Below, piece by piece: positions 8,926 to 19,176 of a stretch of DNA of 64,000 nucleotides (its first letter is position 1; each line of letters opens with the position of its first letter). The position numbers and the translations under genes are program-made. The stretch spans positions 496,001-560,000 of the forward strand of contig NZ_JAQMWP010000002.1 of the NCBI RefSeq assembly GCF_030403745.1, written 5' to 3'. Source of the stretch: Streptomyces sp. S.PB5. Its GTDB lineage: Bacteria > Actinomycetota > Actinomycetes > Streptomycetales > Streptomycetaceae. The notes under the pieces are model-generated. The model searched no databases, was not told where the DNA came from, and saw only the letters and a list, made by a program, of their open reading frames with translations.

Positions 8926-9157
8926 TCTGCCTTGTTCAGACCGGATCCGTGGCGCCGGATCCGTCGCGCGACACCGTTCGCGCTTCCCGGACGTCCTGTC
9001 CGCCGCGGGCGTCTTCTGCGCCCGCCTCCTCCCAGGCACCCACACGGTCGCTTCCCCCCTCGGTCCGTGCCGAGTGCCCCGCCCCGCCCGGCCCGGCCGG
9101 AGGCCACCCCACGGCTCTCCGGCCGGTCGCCGGCCGGTTGCCGTCGCCTGCCCGTGA

Positions 9158-9904
<747 letters not shown>

Positions 9905-9923
9905 CCCGACGTACGGCGGAATT

Positions 9924-9965
9924 CGCCGGTGACCGGTAGCGGTGCACCGCTACCGGTCACCGGCG
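9924..9965. terminator. 20-bp-stem hairpin, bidirectional terminator
   Basis: A perfect 20-bp inverted repeat beginning CGCCGGTGACC and ending GGTCACCGGCG, with a 2-nt centre. It lies between the convergent genes ending at 9904 and 9950, and its left part encodes nothing. The right half contains the last codons and TAG stop of the minus-strand gene. There is no T-tract, as is common for Streptomyces terminators. Confidence 0.75.
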
Positions 9966-10312
9966 CACATGCCGTCCTCCAGCTCGGAGATCTCGCGGGC
10001 GCCCGGGGTGACACAGATCCACTCGACGGGGTGCTCGGAGTACTCCCAGCTGACCGGGTCGGCGAGCAGCCCGGTCAGGGCGGCGCCGGTGACCTCCTCG
10101 CCGGTCCGGTCGGCGGGCCATTCGTCCGACCGGAACACCCGGATGAAGCCGAGGGGCTGCCAGCAGGCGATGAGACGGGCGAAGCGCGGAATGTGCCGCC
10201 TCCACTCCTCCTCGTCCTCGCTCTGCGTCCAGTCGGCGAGCACGCTCCACAGGTCGGCGCCCTCCCGGGAGTTGATGTGGAGGCAGTACTCGTCGTCTTC
10301 CCACTGCTTCAC
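9950..10312 (-). CDS. Hypothetical small cytoplasmic protein
   Basis: 120 aa from a GTG at 10312, with GGGAGAG about 10 nt upstream. The protein is acidic and Trp-rich (KQWEDDEYC, DLWSVLADWTQSEDEEEWRRH, FIRVFRSDEWPADRTGEEV, VEWICVTPGAREISELEDG), without signal peptide or membrane segment. I do not recognise its family. Composition and codon use are those of a real gene, and the stop lies inside the terminator hairpin. It follows the LPMO gene on the same strand after 23 bp, so co-transcription is likely. Confidence 0.7.
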   Translation of the reverse strand: MKQWEDDEYCLHINSREGADLWSVLADWTQSEDEEEWRRHIPRFARLIACWQPLGFIRVFRSDEWPADRTGEEVTGAALTGLLADPVSWEYSEHPVEWICVTPGAREISELEDGMCAGDR

Positions 10313-10335
10313 CGCTGTGCGTCTCTCCCGTCGGG

Positions 10336-11277
10336 TCACCCCCGGCGCAGGCGCAGCGCGAGGGCGGTGGCCGCGGTCAGGACCAGCACCGCGGCGGCAC
10401 CGCCCGCCACCATAGGCGCCGAGGGGCCGGATCCGGTGCCGCCGGTGGCCGCCACGGGGGTGGCGTCGGGCGCGGGAGCCGTCGTACGGGGCTCGGCGGC
10501 CGGCGCCGGAGTCCGCGTGGGCGTCGGGGCGGGACTGTCGCCGGTCCGGGCCCGGGTGCCGGCCGACGCGGGCGCCGATGCCGAGGGGCTGCTCTTCCCG
10601 GCCCCCTTGTCCTCGTCCCCGCCCGGCTCGCTCGCCGCCGCCGGGAACACCACGTCCGAGCACGAGTAGTAGGTGTCCGGCGTGCTGCTGTTCTGCCAGA
10701 TCGTGTACAGCACATGACGGCCGGTCCGGTCGGACGGGAGCGTGGCGCGCAACCGGTACGCGCCGTTCGTCAGCGCCGGGTCCTTGCTCTCGGCGAAGGG
10801 CCGCGACGGGAGGTCGGACCAGGTCAGCGGTTGCGTCGGGTCGTAACCGGGCTTCGTCAGGAAGAGCTTGAACGTGCCGGTGTGCGGGATCGTCGAGACA
10901 TACGTCATCGTCATCGCCGCCCCCGGGGCCAGCCGGGTCGACGGCCAGTCGGCGCGGGCGAGGTCGAGGCCCTGGTAGGCCGGCAGGCCGCCGCTGCACA
11001 ACTCGCCGTCGGGGACGGTCTGTCGGTCACGGCCGTTCACGTTCGCGATGCGCAGATTGTCCCAGGCCGCGAAGGACGTACCGTTCGCGGCGACGGCGGC
11101 CCGGCAGGCCGCGGTCCCCGCCCGGGCGCCCCCGTCGGGCGAGCAGGCGTACACCCGGCTCACCGGATCCGTCGGCGCGCCGTGCGCCTGCGCGGGGCCC
11201 GCCGCCCACACGCCGAGCAGCAGGGGAGCGGCGGCGGTGGCGGCCAGGGCGGTGCGGTGTGCGGTCATCCGGGGCAT
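10336..11277 (-). CDS. AA10-family lytic polysaccharide monooxygenase with C-terminal membrane anchor
   Basis: 313 aa from the ATG at 11277 (AGGAG 9 nt upstream). The signal peptide ends AGPAQA, so cleavage would expose His32 (HGAPTDPVSRVYACSPDGG), the N-terminal copper-brace histidine. The second copper histidine lies in IPHTGTFKLF, and the aromatic late motif is HVLYTIWQNS. AA10 enzymes cleave crystalline chitin or cellulose oxidatively. After the catalytic domain come a Ser/Thr/Pro/Ala linker of about 80 residues, PVAATGG, a hydrophobic helix (MVAGGAAAVLVLTAATALAL) and a basic RLRRG tail. The LPMO is therefore probably tethered to the surface, possibly by a class E sortase. There is no separate carbohydrate-binding module. 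Confidence 0.88.
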   Translation of the reverse strand: MPRMTAHRTALAATAAAPLLLGVWAAGPAQAHGAPTDPVSRVYACSPDGGARAGTAACRAAVAANGTSFAAWDNLRIANVNGRDRQTVPDGELCSGGLPAYQGLDLARADWPSTRLAPGAAMTMTYVSTIPHTGTFKLFLTKPGYDPTQPLTWSDLPSRPFAESKDPALTNGAYRLRATLPSDRTGRHVLYTIWQNSSTPDTYYSCSDVVFPAAASEPGGDEDKGAGKSSPSASAPASAGTRARTGDSPAPTPTRTPAPAAEPRTTAPAPDATPVAATGGTGSGPSAPMVAGGAAAVLVLTAATALALRLRRG

Positions 11278-11628
11278 CCGGGACGTCTCCTCGGCCGGCG
11301 CGGGAACGGTTTGCTCCCGTGCAGTACGGAAAACGGGCCCGGCGCGTTCAGTGCGGGACGGAAGGATCAAAAGGGTTCATTCACGCTCAACTCCCTGATG
11401 GCGAGGGTGGCTTTCCGGCCGGATCTAGGGTTTCCCCTGTATTCACATGACCTTGGCTTTGCCTATCGTTCGACCACAGCCGAACCACAGGTAACCCCTT
11501 ACGCAATCGGCTGACGCGCCTGGCCGGCCGCCGCGCCGCTTTTCGAACCGCCCCCCGCCGCTTCACCGACGAAGCGATCAGACCGCCGTGCTCCGCCCTG
11601 CCCGGAAACGGCTACGAAAGGCAAGCCC
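11278..11628. other. Divergent intergenic region, LPMO/subtilase
   Basis: About 350 bp with no gene. Only promoter-like, locally AT-richer sequence was noticed between 11430 and 11510; no clear -35/-10 pair or operator could be assigned. The subtilase SD (GAAAGG) sits at 11615-11620. Confidence 0.5.
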
Positions 11629-13431
<1,803 letters not shown>

Positions 13432-13454
13432 GCTTCCTGAGCCCGTAGTGAGCA

Positions 13455-13500
13455 GGCGGGCCGGCCGGTGCGGATGGGGCACCGGCCGGCCCGCCTTTTT
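13455..13500 (+). terminator. Strong rho-independent terminator of the subtilase gene
   Basis: A 17-bp perfect GC stem (13455-13471 pairs with 13479-13495), a 7-nt loop and TTTTT at 13496-13500. It lies 23 bp after the protease stop. Confidence 0.92.
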
Positions 13501-13645
13501 CAGTACCGACCGCCCCGTTTCCTTCCGGGGTCACCTCTCCGCCGCCATAAATGATCTACAAGTTGTGGGAGAACTGGAGACTGGACGGAGTTCGAGTGCC
13601 CGGTGATAGCGGTCGGACGGTGAGATATCGTGTACGGGGAGTAAG

Positions 13646-13671
13646 AAACAAACGGCATGGCCTGTTTTTGT
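13646..13671. promoter_or_regulatory. Candidate ARE (gamma-butyrolactone autoregulatory element)
   Basis: AAACAAACGGC (13646-13656) faces GCCTGTTTTTGT (13660-13671). This is an imperfect dyad matching the AAAC-A-AC-CGG / CCG-GTTTGT style of AREs bound by ScbR/ArpA-type receptors. It lies 33-58 bp upstream of the receptor-like gene starting at 13704, the usual place for autorepression. Confidence 0.5.
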
Positions 13672-13703
13672 GGGGCCATCGCGCCCCCAGGAGACTCCCT
13701 TCT

Positions 13704-14351
13704 ATGGCCAGGCAGTTACGAGCCGAACAGACCCGTACGGCGATCATCACCGCGGCCGCGGACCTGTTCGACCGACGTGGATACGAGTCGACAAGTCTGA
13801 GCGACATCGTCGAGCACGCCCAAGTCACCAAGGGCGCCCTCTACTTCCACTTCGCCGCGAAGCAGGACCTCGCCCACGTCATCCTGGAGCTCCAGTCCAG
13901 GAACCTGCAACGGCTGGCCGCGGAGATGGGCAGCCGCGGCACCACCGCCCTCGAGGCCCTGATCCGCACCACGTTCGCGATGGCCCGCCTCTTTGTCGAG
14001 GGCCCGGTCCCGCGCGCGGGACTCCGGCTCGCCACCGACGGACTGGCCCTCCCACCTGCCGTTCCGCACCCGTTCACGCAGTGCCTGGAGTTCACCACCC
14101 GCACGCTCCATGCCGCGGTCAAGGAGACCGATCTCCACACGGACATCGATGTCGAGGCCGCCGCCCACTCCCTCGTGTCCTCCCTGGTCGGCACCCGTGT
14201 CGTCGGGCACCACCTCGAACCCGTCACCCGCCACCCGCGCCGGCTCGCCGAGATGTGGCACCTCCTGATCCGCGGCATGGTGACGGTGCCCCGCCGCGCC
14301 CGCTATCTCAGCCTCGTCACCCAGCTGGAGCGGGAGATCAGAACCGTCTGA
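13704..14351 (+). CDS. TetR-family gamma-butyrolactone-receptor-like regulator
   Basis: 215 aa from the ATG at 13704 (AGGAG 10 nt upstream); a longer reading frame to 13551 lacks an SD and covers the operator. The N-terminal HTH (ARQLRAEQTRTAIITAAADLFDRRGYESTSLSDIVEHAQVTKGALYFHFAAKQDLA) is the ArpA/ScbR signature. The C-terminal ligand domain has the family FVEGPVPRAGLRLATD and SSLVGTRVV motifs. Such proteins repress promoters carrying AREs and dissociate on binding a butyrolactone-type signal. No afsA/scbA synthase gene or pathway is nearby, so this is an orphan or pseudo-receptor. Autoregulation is suggested by the ARE-like site. Confidence 0.9.
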   Translation: MARQLRAEQTRTAIITAAADLFDRRGYESTSLSDIVEHAQVTKGALYFHFAAKQDLAHVILELQSRNLQRLAAEMGSRGTTALEALIRTTFAMARLFVEGPVPRAGLRLATDGLALPPAVPHPFTQCLEFTTRTLHAAVKETDLHTDIDVEAAAHSLVSSLVGTRVVGHHLEPVTRHPRRLAEMWHLLIRGMVTVPRRARYLSLVTQLEREIRTV

Positions 14352-14373
14352 TCCGGGCGGTACGGTGGCGCCC

Positions 14374-15582
14374 ATGCCCCAGACCCCGCCCGCCCCCGCG
14401 GCTCCCGTGATCCTCGGTGACGAACCCGGCTCGTTCCCGCACAGTGTGCTCGCCGAACGGCACCCCGCGATCGTGCGTCAGGTGCGGGAGGCGTTCCCCT
14501 ACGGCCCCGAACAGCACCGCGCGCTCGACGCCCTTCTCGAGAACTGCACGAAGGGCACTGTGGAACCGCTCGCGGACGACTCGCGCGACCGCGCCGATTG
14601 GTCGGTCTGGGGAGCCGACACCTACGCCGGCCGCTCCTGGTTCGACATCCCCTGGCTCTGGTCCGAGAGCTGGTTCTACCGCCGGCTCCTCGACGCCGTC
14701 GGCTACTTCACCCCGGGCCCCTGGCAAGGCATCGACCCCTTCCGCCCGTTCAAGCTCGCAGAACTGGACGCCCCAGAGACGGACGAGGAGTTGGCCGCCC
14801 TCGACTCCCTCGAAGGCCGCCCCGTCGACGAACGGGCCACGGCCCTGCTGCACGGCTCCCTCTGGGGCAACCGCGCCGACCTCGGCTTCCGGCTCTCCGA
14901 CGCCGACGCCGAAGGCCGGGACGCCGCCCCGGGCCTGGTCGCCGACGACAGCGCCGCCCTGTGGCCGCTCCTCGACGGCACCGGCACCCTCTGCCTCGTC
15001 GCCGACAACGCCGGCCGTGAACTCGTCCCCGACCTCCTGCTGATCGCCCACCTCCTCGCCCACGGTCGCGTCCGACGGGCCGTCCTGCACGTCAAGCCGT
15101 ACCCGTACTACGTCTCCGACGCCACGACCGCCGACGTGATCGACGCCGTGCGCCGCCTGGCCGGGGCGCCGGGCGCGGCCTCCACATACGGCCGCACCCT
15201 GTGGTCGGCCCTCACCGACGGCACCCTCACCGTCCGCGCCCATCCCTTCTCCTGCGCCCCGCTGCCGTACGAGGCCATGCCCGACGACCTCCGCGCGGAG
15301 TTCGCCGAAGCCACGCTGACCGTCTTGAAGGGCGACCTCAACTACCGCCGTCTGGTGGGCGATCGGAAGTGGCCGCCCACGACGTCCTTCGCCGATGTCA
15401 CCGCATATTTCCCGGGCCCGGTGGCGGCCCTGCGCACCCTGAAGTCCGACGTGATCACCGGCCTGACCCCCGAGACGGAGGCCGAGCTGGTGGCGGCGGA
15501 GGGACAGCGGTGGCGGACCGGCGGCACGCATGCGCTGATCCAGGTGCGGGCGGTCAAACGGCCTGCACAGGAAGCGACTTGA
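14374..15582 (+). CDS. DUF89 / ARMT1-like damage-control phosphatase family protein
   Basis: 402 aa from the ATG at 14374; an in-frame GTG at 14365 is an alternative. DUF89 features: WFDIPWLWSESWFYRRLLDAVGYF in the N-terminal helical part, and the metal-site segment LCLVADNAGRELVPDLLLIAHLLAHGRVRRAVLHVKPYPYYVSDAT with the D-N pair of the family. Also present are LWGNRADLGFRL, LKGDLNYRRLVGDRKW and a C-terminal LRTLKSDVITGL. DUF89 members are metal-dependent phosphatases acting on damaged phospho-metabolites. The bacterial substrate is not known. Its tail overlaps the convergent P450 gene by 29 bp. Confidence 0.88.
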   Translation: MPQTPPAPAAPVILGDEPGSFPHSVLAERHPAIVRQVREAFPYGPEQHRALDALLENCTKGTVEPLADDSRDRADWSVWGADTYAGRSWFDIPWLWSESWFYRRLLDAVGYFTPGPWQGIDPFRPFKLAELDAPETDEELAALDSLEGRPVDERATALLHGSLWGNRADLGFRLSDADAEGRDAAPGLVADDSAALWPLLDGTGTLCLVADNAGRELVPDLLLIAHLLAHGRVRRAVLHVKPYPYYVSDATTADVIDAVRRLAGAPGAASTYGRTLWSALTDGTLTVRAHPFSCAPLPYEAMPDDLRAEFAEATLTVLKGDLNYRRLVGDRKWPPTTSFADVTAYFPGPVAALRTLKSDVITGLTPETEAELVAAEGQRWRTGGTHALIQVRAVKRPAQEAT

Positions 15583-16810
15583 GCCCGTTGATGAAGTTCG
15601 ACACCAGCCGCCCGGCCGGTCCCGCGGTCCGCAGGACCGGCAGCACCCGCAGCGCCTCCGTGTAGAGCACCCGTAGCTGCAGCCGCGCGAAGTGCGCGCC
15701 GAGGCAGACGTGCGGGCCGTCCCCGAAGGACACGTGCGGGTTCGGCGCACGGGACAGATCGAGCCGGTCCGGTGCCTCGAACGCACGCTCGTCACGGTTG
15801 GCGGAGGCGTGGAAGACGACCACCTTGTCACCCGCTGGAATCCGCCGCCTGGCCAGCTCGGTGTCCCGCACGGCGGTGCGCCGGAAGGTGAGCACAGGCG
15901 GATACCAGCGCAGCAACTCCTCGACTGCGGCGCCGAGTTCATGGCTCCCGTCCCGCAGTCGCTCGTACGCCCGCGGGTGCTCGGCCAAGGTCAGCAGTCC
16001 GCCGGGTGCCGCGCTGCGGACGGTGTCGTTGCCGGCGATCGTGAGCAGGAAGAAGAACATCTCCAGCTCGGCGTCGGCGAGTTCGGCGTCGTGGGCGAGG
16101 GCCGTCATGACGTCGTCGGCGGGATACCGCCTTTTGTAGGCGGCGAGTCGGCGCGCGTAGGCGAACATGTCCTTGAGCATCGCGGGCGACCGCGGATTCA
16201 CCGGTTTCCCCGCCGCGTCGAGCACGGGGGCGTCGGCCTCGTCCGGGTCCTGGTAGCCGATGACCCGCCGGGTCCAGTGCAGGAGCAGTCCGCGTTCGCG
16301 TTCCGGGACGCCGAGCAGGTCGGCGAGGTTGAGCAGGGCGTAGTCGTCGGTCACCGCGGCGACGAGGTCGACGGTGCCGTCCCCGGCGCGGGCGGTCTCC
16401 AGAGCGCCGGCGAACAGGGTGCGGGCGCGTTCCTCGGCCACCTGGGTGAAGCGGCCGATGCGGCCCGGTGTGAAGGCCCGGCTGACGAGCCGCCTCAACC
16501 TCCCGTGCTGCGGCGGATCCTGATTGAGCATCATGCGCCGGATGAACGGCAGGTCGTCCGGATCCGGATCGCGGATCTGGGTGGCACCGAGGTGTGAGGA
16601 GTAGGCCGCCGAGTCCTTGAGTACCCGTACGACGTCCGTGTGCCGGGTCACCGCCCAGAACCCGGGCCCGGCCGGCCACCCCAGCACCTCCGGCTCGTCC
16701 AGCCGGACCACGGGGTGGTGATCGCGCAGGAGGCGATAGGCGTCGTACGGCACCCCGGTGGCGTACCGCCGGGGGTCGAACACTTCGAGTCCGGCCGCGG
16801 TGGAGGTCAT
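15554..16810 (-). CDS. Cytochrome P450 (CYP124/125/142-like)
   Basis: 418 aa from the ATG at 16810. I-helix LLTIAGNDTVRSA carries an Asn instead of the more usual AGHET His and Asp in place of Glu, as seen in the steroid/terpenoid-oxidising CYP124/125/142 group. ExxR is EELLR, and the haem loop is VSFGDGPHVCLGAHFARLQLR. FIRRMMLNQDPPQHGRLRRLVSRAFTPGRIG is the C-helix region of the same group. A lipid or sterol-type substrate is suggested by analogy only. It is convergent and overlapping with DUF89. No redox partner is adjacent. Confidence 0.92.
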   Translation of the reverse strand: MTSTAAGLEVFDPRRYATGVPYDAYRLLRDHHPVVRLDEPEVLGWPAGPGFWAVTRHTDVVRVLKDSAAYSSHLGATQIRDPDPDDLPFIRRMMLNQDPPQHGRLRRLVSRAFTPGRIGRFTQVAEERARTLFAGALETARAGDGTVDLVAAVTDDYALLNLADLLGVPERERGLLLHWTRRVIGYQDPDEADAPVLDAAGKPVNPRSPAMLKDMFAYARRLAAYKRRYPADDVMTALAHDAELADAELEMFFFLLTIAGNDTVRSAAPGGLLTLAEHPRAYERLRDGSHELGAAVEELLRWYPPVLTFRRTAVRDTELARRRIPAGDKVVVFHASANRDERAFEAPDRLDLSRAPNPHVSFGDGPHVCLGAHFARLQLRVLYTEALRVLPVLRTAGPAGRLVSNFINGLKSLPVQAV

Positions 16811-16925
16811 ACGACCCACGGTGGCCCACGGGTTCCGGCCACGCCACCCTCGTATGCTCCGGACTTCCACGATTCGGCCGGGTTGTATGTAGTGATCATG
16901 CCAATCGAGCGGTCATCATGCGCGG

Positions 16926-17900
16926 ATGGCGTCACGTCCCTTGTGTTCGGGAAGAGGAAAGGCGGCGGCCGCCGCGATCGCCCTCGCGCTCGCGCTCACG
17001 GCCTGCGGCGACGACAACGACTCCGCGTCCACGGACGACGGGCGGCGGGCGGTCACCGTGGCCGCGCTGCCCCTGGTCGACTGCGCCATGCTCTACCTCG
17101 CGCAGGACCGCGGCCTGTTCGAGAAGGAGGGCCTGGACGTCCGCATCCAGCAGATCCAGCAGAGCCTGCAGGCGCTTCCGGCCCTGTCCAAAGGGCAGAT
17201 CGACATGGTCGCGAGCGCGAACTACGTGACCTACTTCCAGGCCCATGAGAAGGGCACCCTCGACATCCGCGTCGTCGCCGAGGCGATCAGGGCCGCGCCG
17301 AAGATGATGGACGTCCTGGTGCCCGAGGACTCCGACATCAAGTCCGTCGCCGACCTCACGGGACGAAAACTCGCCGTCAATGTCCTCAACAACGTCCAGA
17401 CACTCACCTTCAACGAGATCCTCGCCGAACAGGGCGCCCCCGGAAAGCCCGTCTACCGGCAGATCCCCTTCCCGCAGATGGGCACCGCCCTCGACAAGGG
17501 CCAGGTCGACGCCGTGCACGCGGTCGAGCCCTTCGACAGCGCCATCCAGGACGAGCTGGGGGCGCGGGTGCTGGTGGACGGGGCGGCGGCGCCGGTGCAG
17601 AACATCCCGCTCAGCGGCTACATCACCACCGAGGAGTACGCCTCCGAGAACGCCGGGACGCTGGCCGCGTTCCAGCGGGCCCTCAAGGCGGCGGTGAAGA
17701 TCGCCGATTCGGATCCCGACGCCGTGCGGAAGATCCTGCCGACCTACACCAAGGTGACCGAGAAGCAGGCCGAGTCGATCGACCTGCCGGTGTTCCCCGA
17801 GACCATGGACGGCGCACAGATCGGCCGGATCACTCAACTCATGCGGAAGCAGGGGATGTTGAGCAAACAGATTGATCCGGTCACGCTCCTGGTGAAGTGA
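16926..17900 (+). CDS. NMT1/SsuA-type ABC substrate-binding lipoprotein
   Basis: 324 aa. Lipoprotein signal with lipobox LALTAC (Cys at about residue 27). The mature domain has the SsuA/THI5/NMT1 fold signatures: LPLVDCAMLYLAQDRGLFEKEGLDV, LSKGQIDMVASANYVTYFQAHEKG, IKSVADLTGRKLAVN, NEILAEQGAP, FPQMGTALDKGQVDAVHAVEPF. It would deliver an aromatic, sulfonate, pyrimidine or other small solute to the permeases just downstream. The last two codons and the stop (GTG AAG TGA) form the first copy of a decamer repeat that runs into the next gene. First gene of a four-gene importer operon. Confidence 0.9.
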   Translation: MASRPLCSGRGKAAAAAIALALALTACGDDNDSASTDDGRRAVTVAALPLVDCAMLYLAQDRGLFEKEGLDVRIQQIQQSLQALPALSKGQIDMVASANYVTYFQAHEKGTLDIRVVAEAIRAAPKMMDVLVPEDSDIKSVADLTGRKLAVNVLNNVQTLTFNEILAEQGAPGKPVYRQIPFPQMGTALDKGQVDAVHAVEPFDSAIQDELGARVLVDGAAAPVQNIPLSGYITTEEYASENAGTLAAFQRALKAAVKIADSDPDAVRKILPTYTKVTEKQAESIDLPVFPETMDGAQIGRITQLMRKQGMLSKQIDPVTLLVK

Positions 17901-17927
17901 CGTGAAGTGACGTGAAGTGACGTGAAG
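17892..17927 (+). repeat. Decamer tandem repeat GTGAAGTGAC x3.6 across a gene junction
   Basis: Three exact copies at 17892-17921 and a partial fourth (GTGAAG) at 17922. The first copy supplies the stop of the binding-protein gene; the fourth supplies the GTG start of the permease gene. Copies two and three each read GTG AAG TGA, a two-codon minigene. Confidence 0.9.
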
Positions 17928-18716
17928 CGGACGGGGCGACGGTGGGAGTGGGGGCTGGGCGCGCTCGGCGTCCTGCTCGCCTTCGCCGTGTGCGAGGTCG
18001 TGAGCAGGGCGGGGATCGTCCGCCGCGCCTATCTCCCACCCGCCTCCGAAGTCCTGGGCAGAGCGGTGGAGTTGGCGGGCGACGGGTTGTTCCTGCAGTA
18101 CGTCGCCGAGACCCTCCGAGCCTGGGCGCTGGGCCTGGGGCTGGCCTGCGCCATCGCCGTCCCCCTGGGCCTCCTCTTCGGCAGCGTGCCGGTGGTCGAC
18201 GCGGCGGTACGCGCGATCGTGGAATTCCTGCGCCCCCTACCATCGGTGGCGCTGATCCCCCTGGTCTCCCTGCTCCTGGGCTCGGGCACGGAGACGAAGG
18301 TCGCGCTCATCACCTACGCCTCCGTCTGGCCGATCCTCTTCAACACCGTCTACGGCCTCGGCGAGACCGACCCGCTGGCCAAGGAGACCTTGCGCGCCTT
18401 CGGCTTCGGCCGCCTCTCGGTCCTCCTGCGGGTCGAACTCCCCGGCACGGCCCCCTTCATCGCCGCCGGCATCCGCATCTCCGCCGCCGTCGCCCTCGTC
18501 CTCGCCGTCGCCACCGAGATCCTGGCCGGCTTCGGCGAGGGCCTCGGCATCTTCATCGCCCAGGCGAGCCTGGCCACGGACGGCACGCGGGACGTCCTGG
18601 CGGGGGTGGTGTGGGCCGGGGCGCTCGGGCTGGTCATCAACGGGGTGCTGGTGTGGGGCGAGCGACGGCTGTTCCCGTGGACGCCGGCGCACCGGGGTGA
18701 CGGAGTGACGGAGTGA
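17922..18716 (+). CDS. SsuC/TauC-type ABC permease
   Basis: 264 aa from the GTG at 17922, the first repeat-borne GTG that opens a long frame. Six or so hydrophobic segments are visible. The EAA loop region (GLGETDPLAKETLRAFGFGRLSVLLRVELPGTAPFIAAGIRISAA) contacts the ATPase. The N-terminal motif YLPPASEVLGRAVEL and SLLLGSGTETKVALITYASVWPILFNT are typical of BPD_transp_1 permeases of the nitrate/sulfonate/taurine class. It pairs with the second, different permease at 19177 to form a heterodimeric channel, as in RibXY/ThiXY-like importers (inference). Confidence 0.9.
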   Translation: MKRTGRRWEWGLGALGVLLAFAVCEVVSRAGIVRRAYLPPASEVLGRAVELAGDGLFLQYVAETLRAWALGLGLACAIAVPLGLLFGSVPVVDAAVRAIVEFLRPLPSVALIPLVSLLLGSGTETKVALITYASVWPILFNTVYGLGETDPLAKETLRAFGFGRLSVLLRVELPGTAPFIAAGIRISAAVALVLAVATEILAGFGEGLGIFIAQASLATDGTRDVLAGVVWAGALGLVINGVLVWGERRLFPWTPAHRGDGVTE

Positions 18717-19176
18717 TGGGATGAGCGGTGGGCGGGGGACGGGCGACCGAGAGGAGGGGGCGGGGCAGAGGGCGTGGGGTTCGGGAGCGGCAGGGCCTGA
18801 TGGCGGTGGCGCGGAGGAGGTTGCGGCCGGGGGCGGTCGCGGTGGAGAGGAGGGGGCGGGGGAGAGGGCGTGGGGTTCGGGAGCGGCAGGGCCTGATGGC
18901 GGTGGCGCGGAGGAGGTTGCGGCCGGGGCCGGTCGCGCCGGCGAGGAGGGGGCCGCGGAAGGTGTGCGTGCTCCGGGGGCGGCTGAGCGCGGCCTCGCAC
19001 CCGCCCCGGTGTCGGGCCCGAGCGAGGCCGGGCAGCGCAGGGAGCGGGGTCCCGCGGGCGGTGGACCGGCGCAGCAGGGAGCCGCACAACCTGGCGGACT
19101 GCTCACGCGGATGCGGCCGCCCCGAGGCTCCGCGCGCCGGAGTCGAGGGCGTCGGAGTCGAGGGCGTCGGAGCCGA
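18717..19176 (+). repeat. Repeat-rich spacer between the two permease genes, with a 96-bp tandem duplication
   Basis: 18749-18844 and 18845-18940 are near-identical 96-bp units; the first 80 bp or so differ by a single base and they diverge only near the end, with a decayed third start after 18940. Near 19140-19175 a 15-16-bp GTCGAGGGCGTCGGA unit is repeated twice. The stretch is open in the frame of the next permease and would add about 152 Gly/Ala/Glu/Arg-rich residues from an ATG at 18721. No permease family needs this, so I treat it as untranslated or as a dispensable low-complexity extension. Confidence 0.7.
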
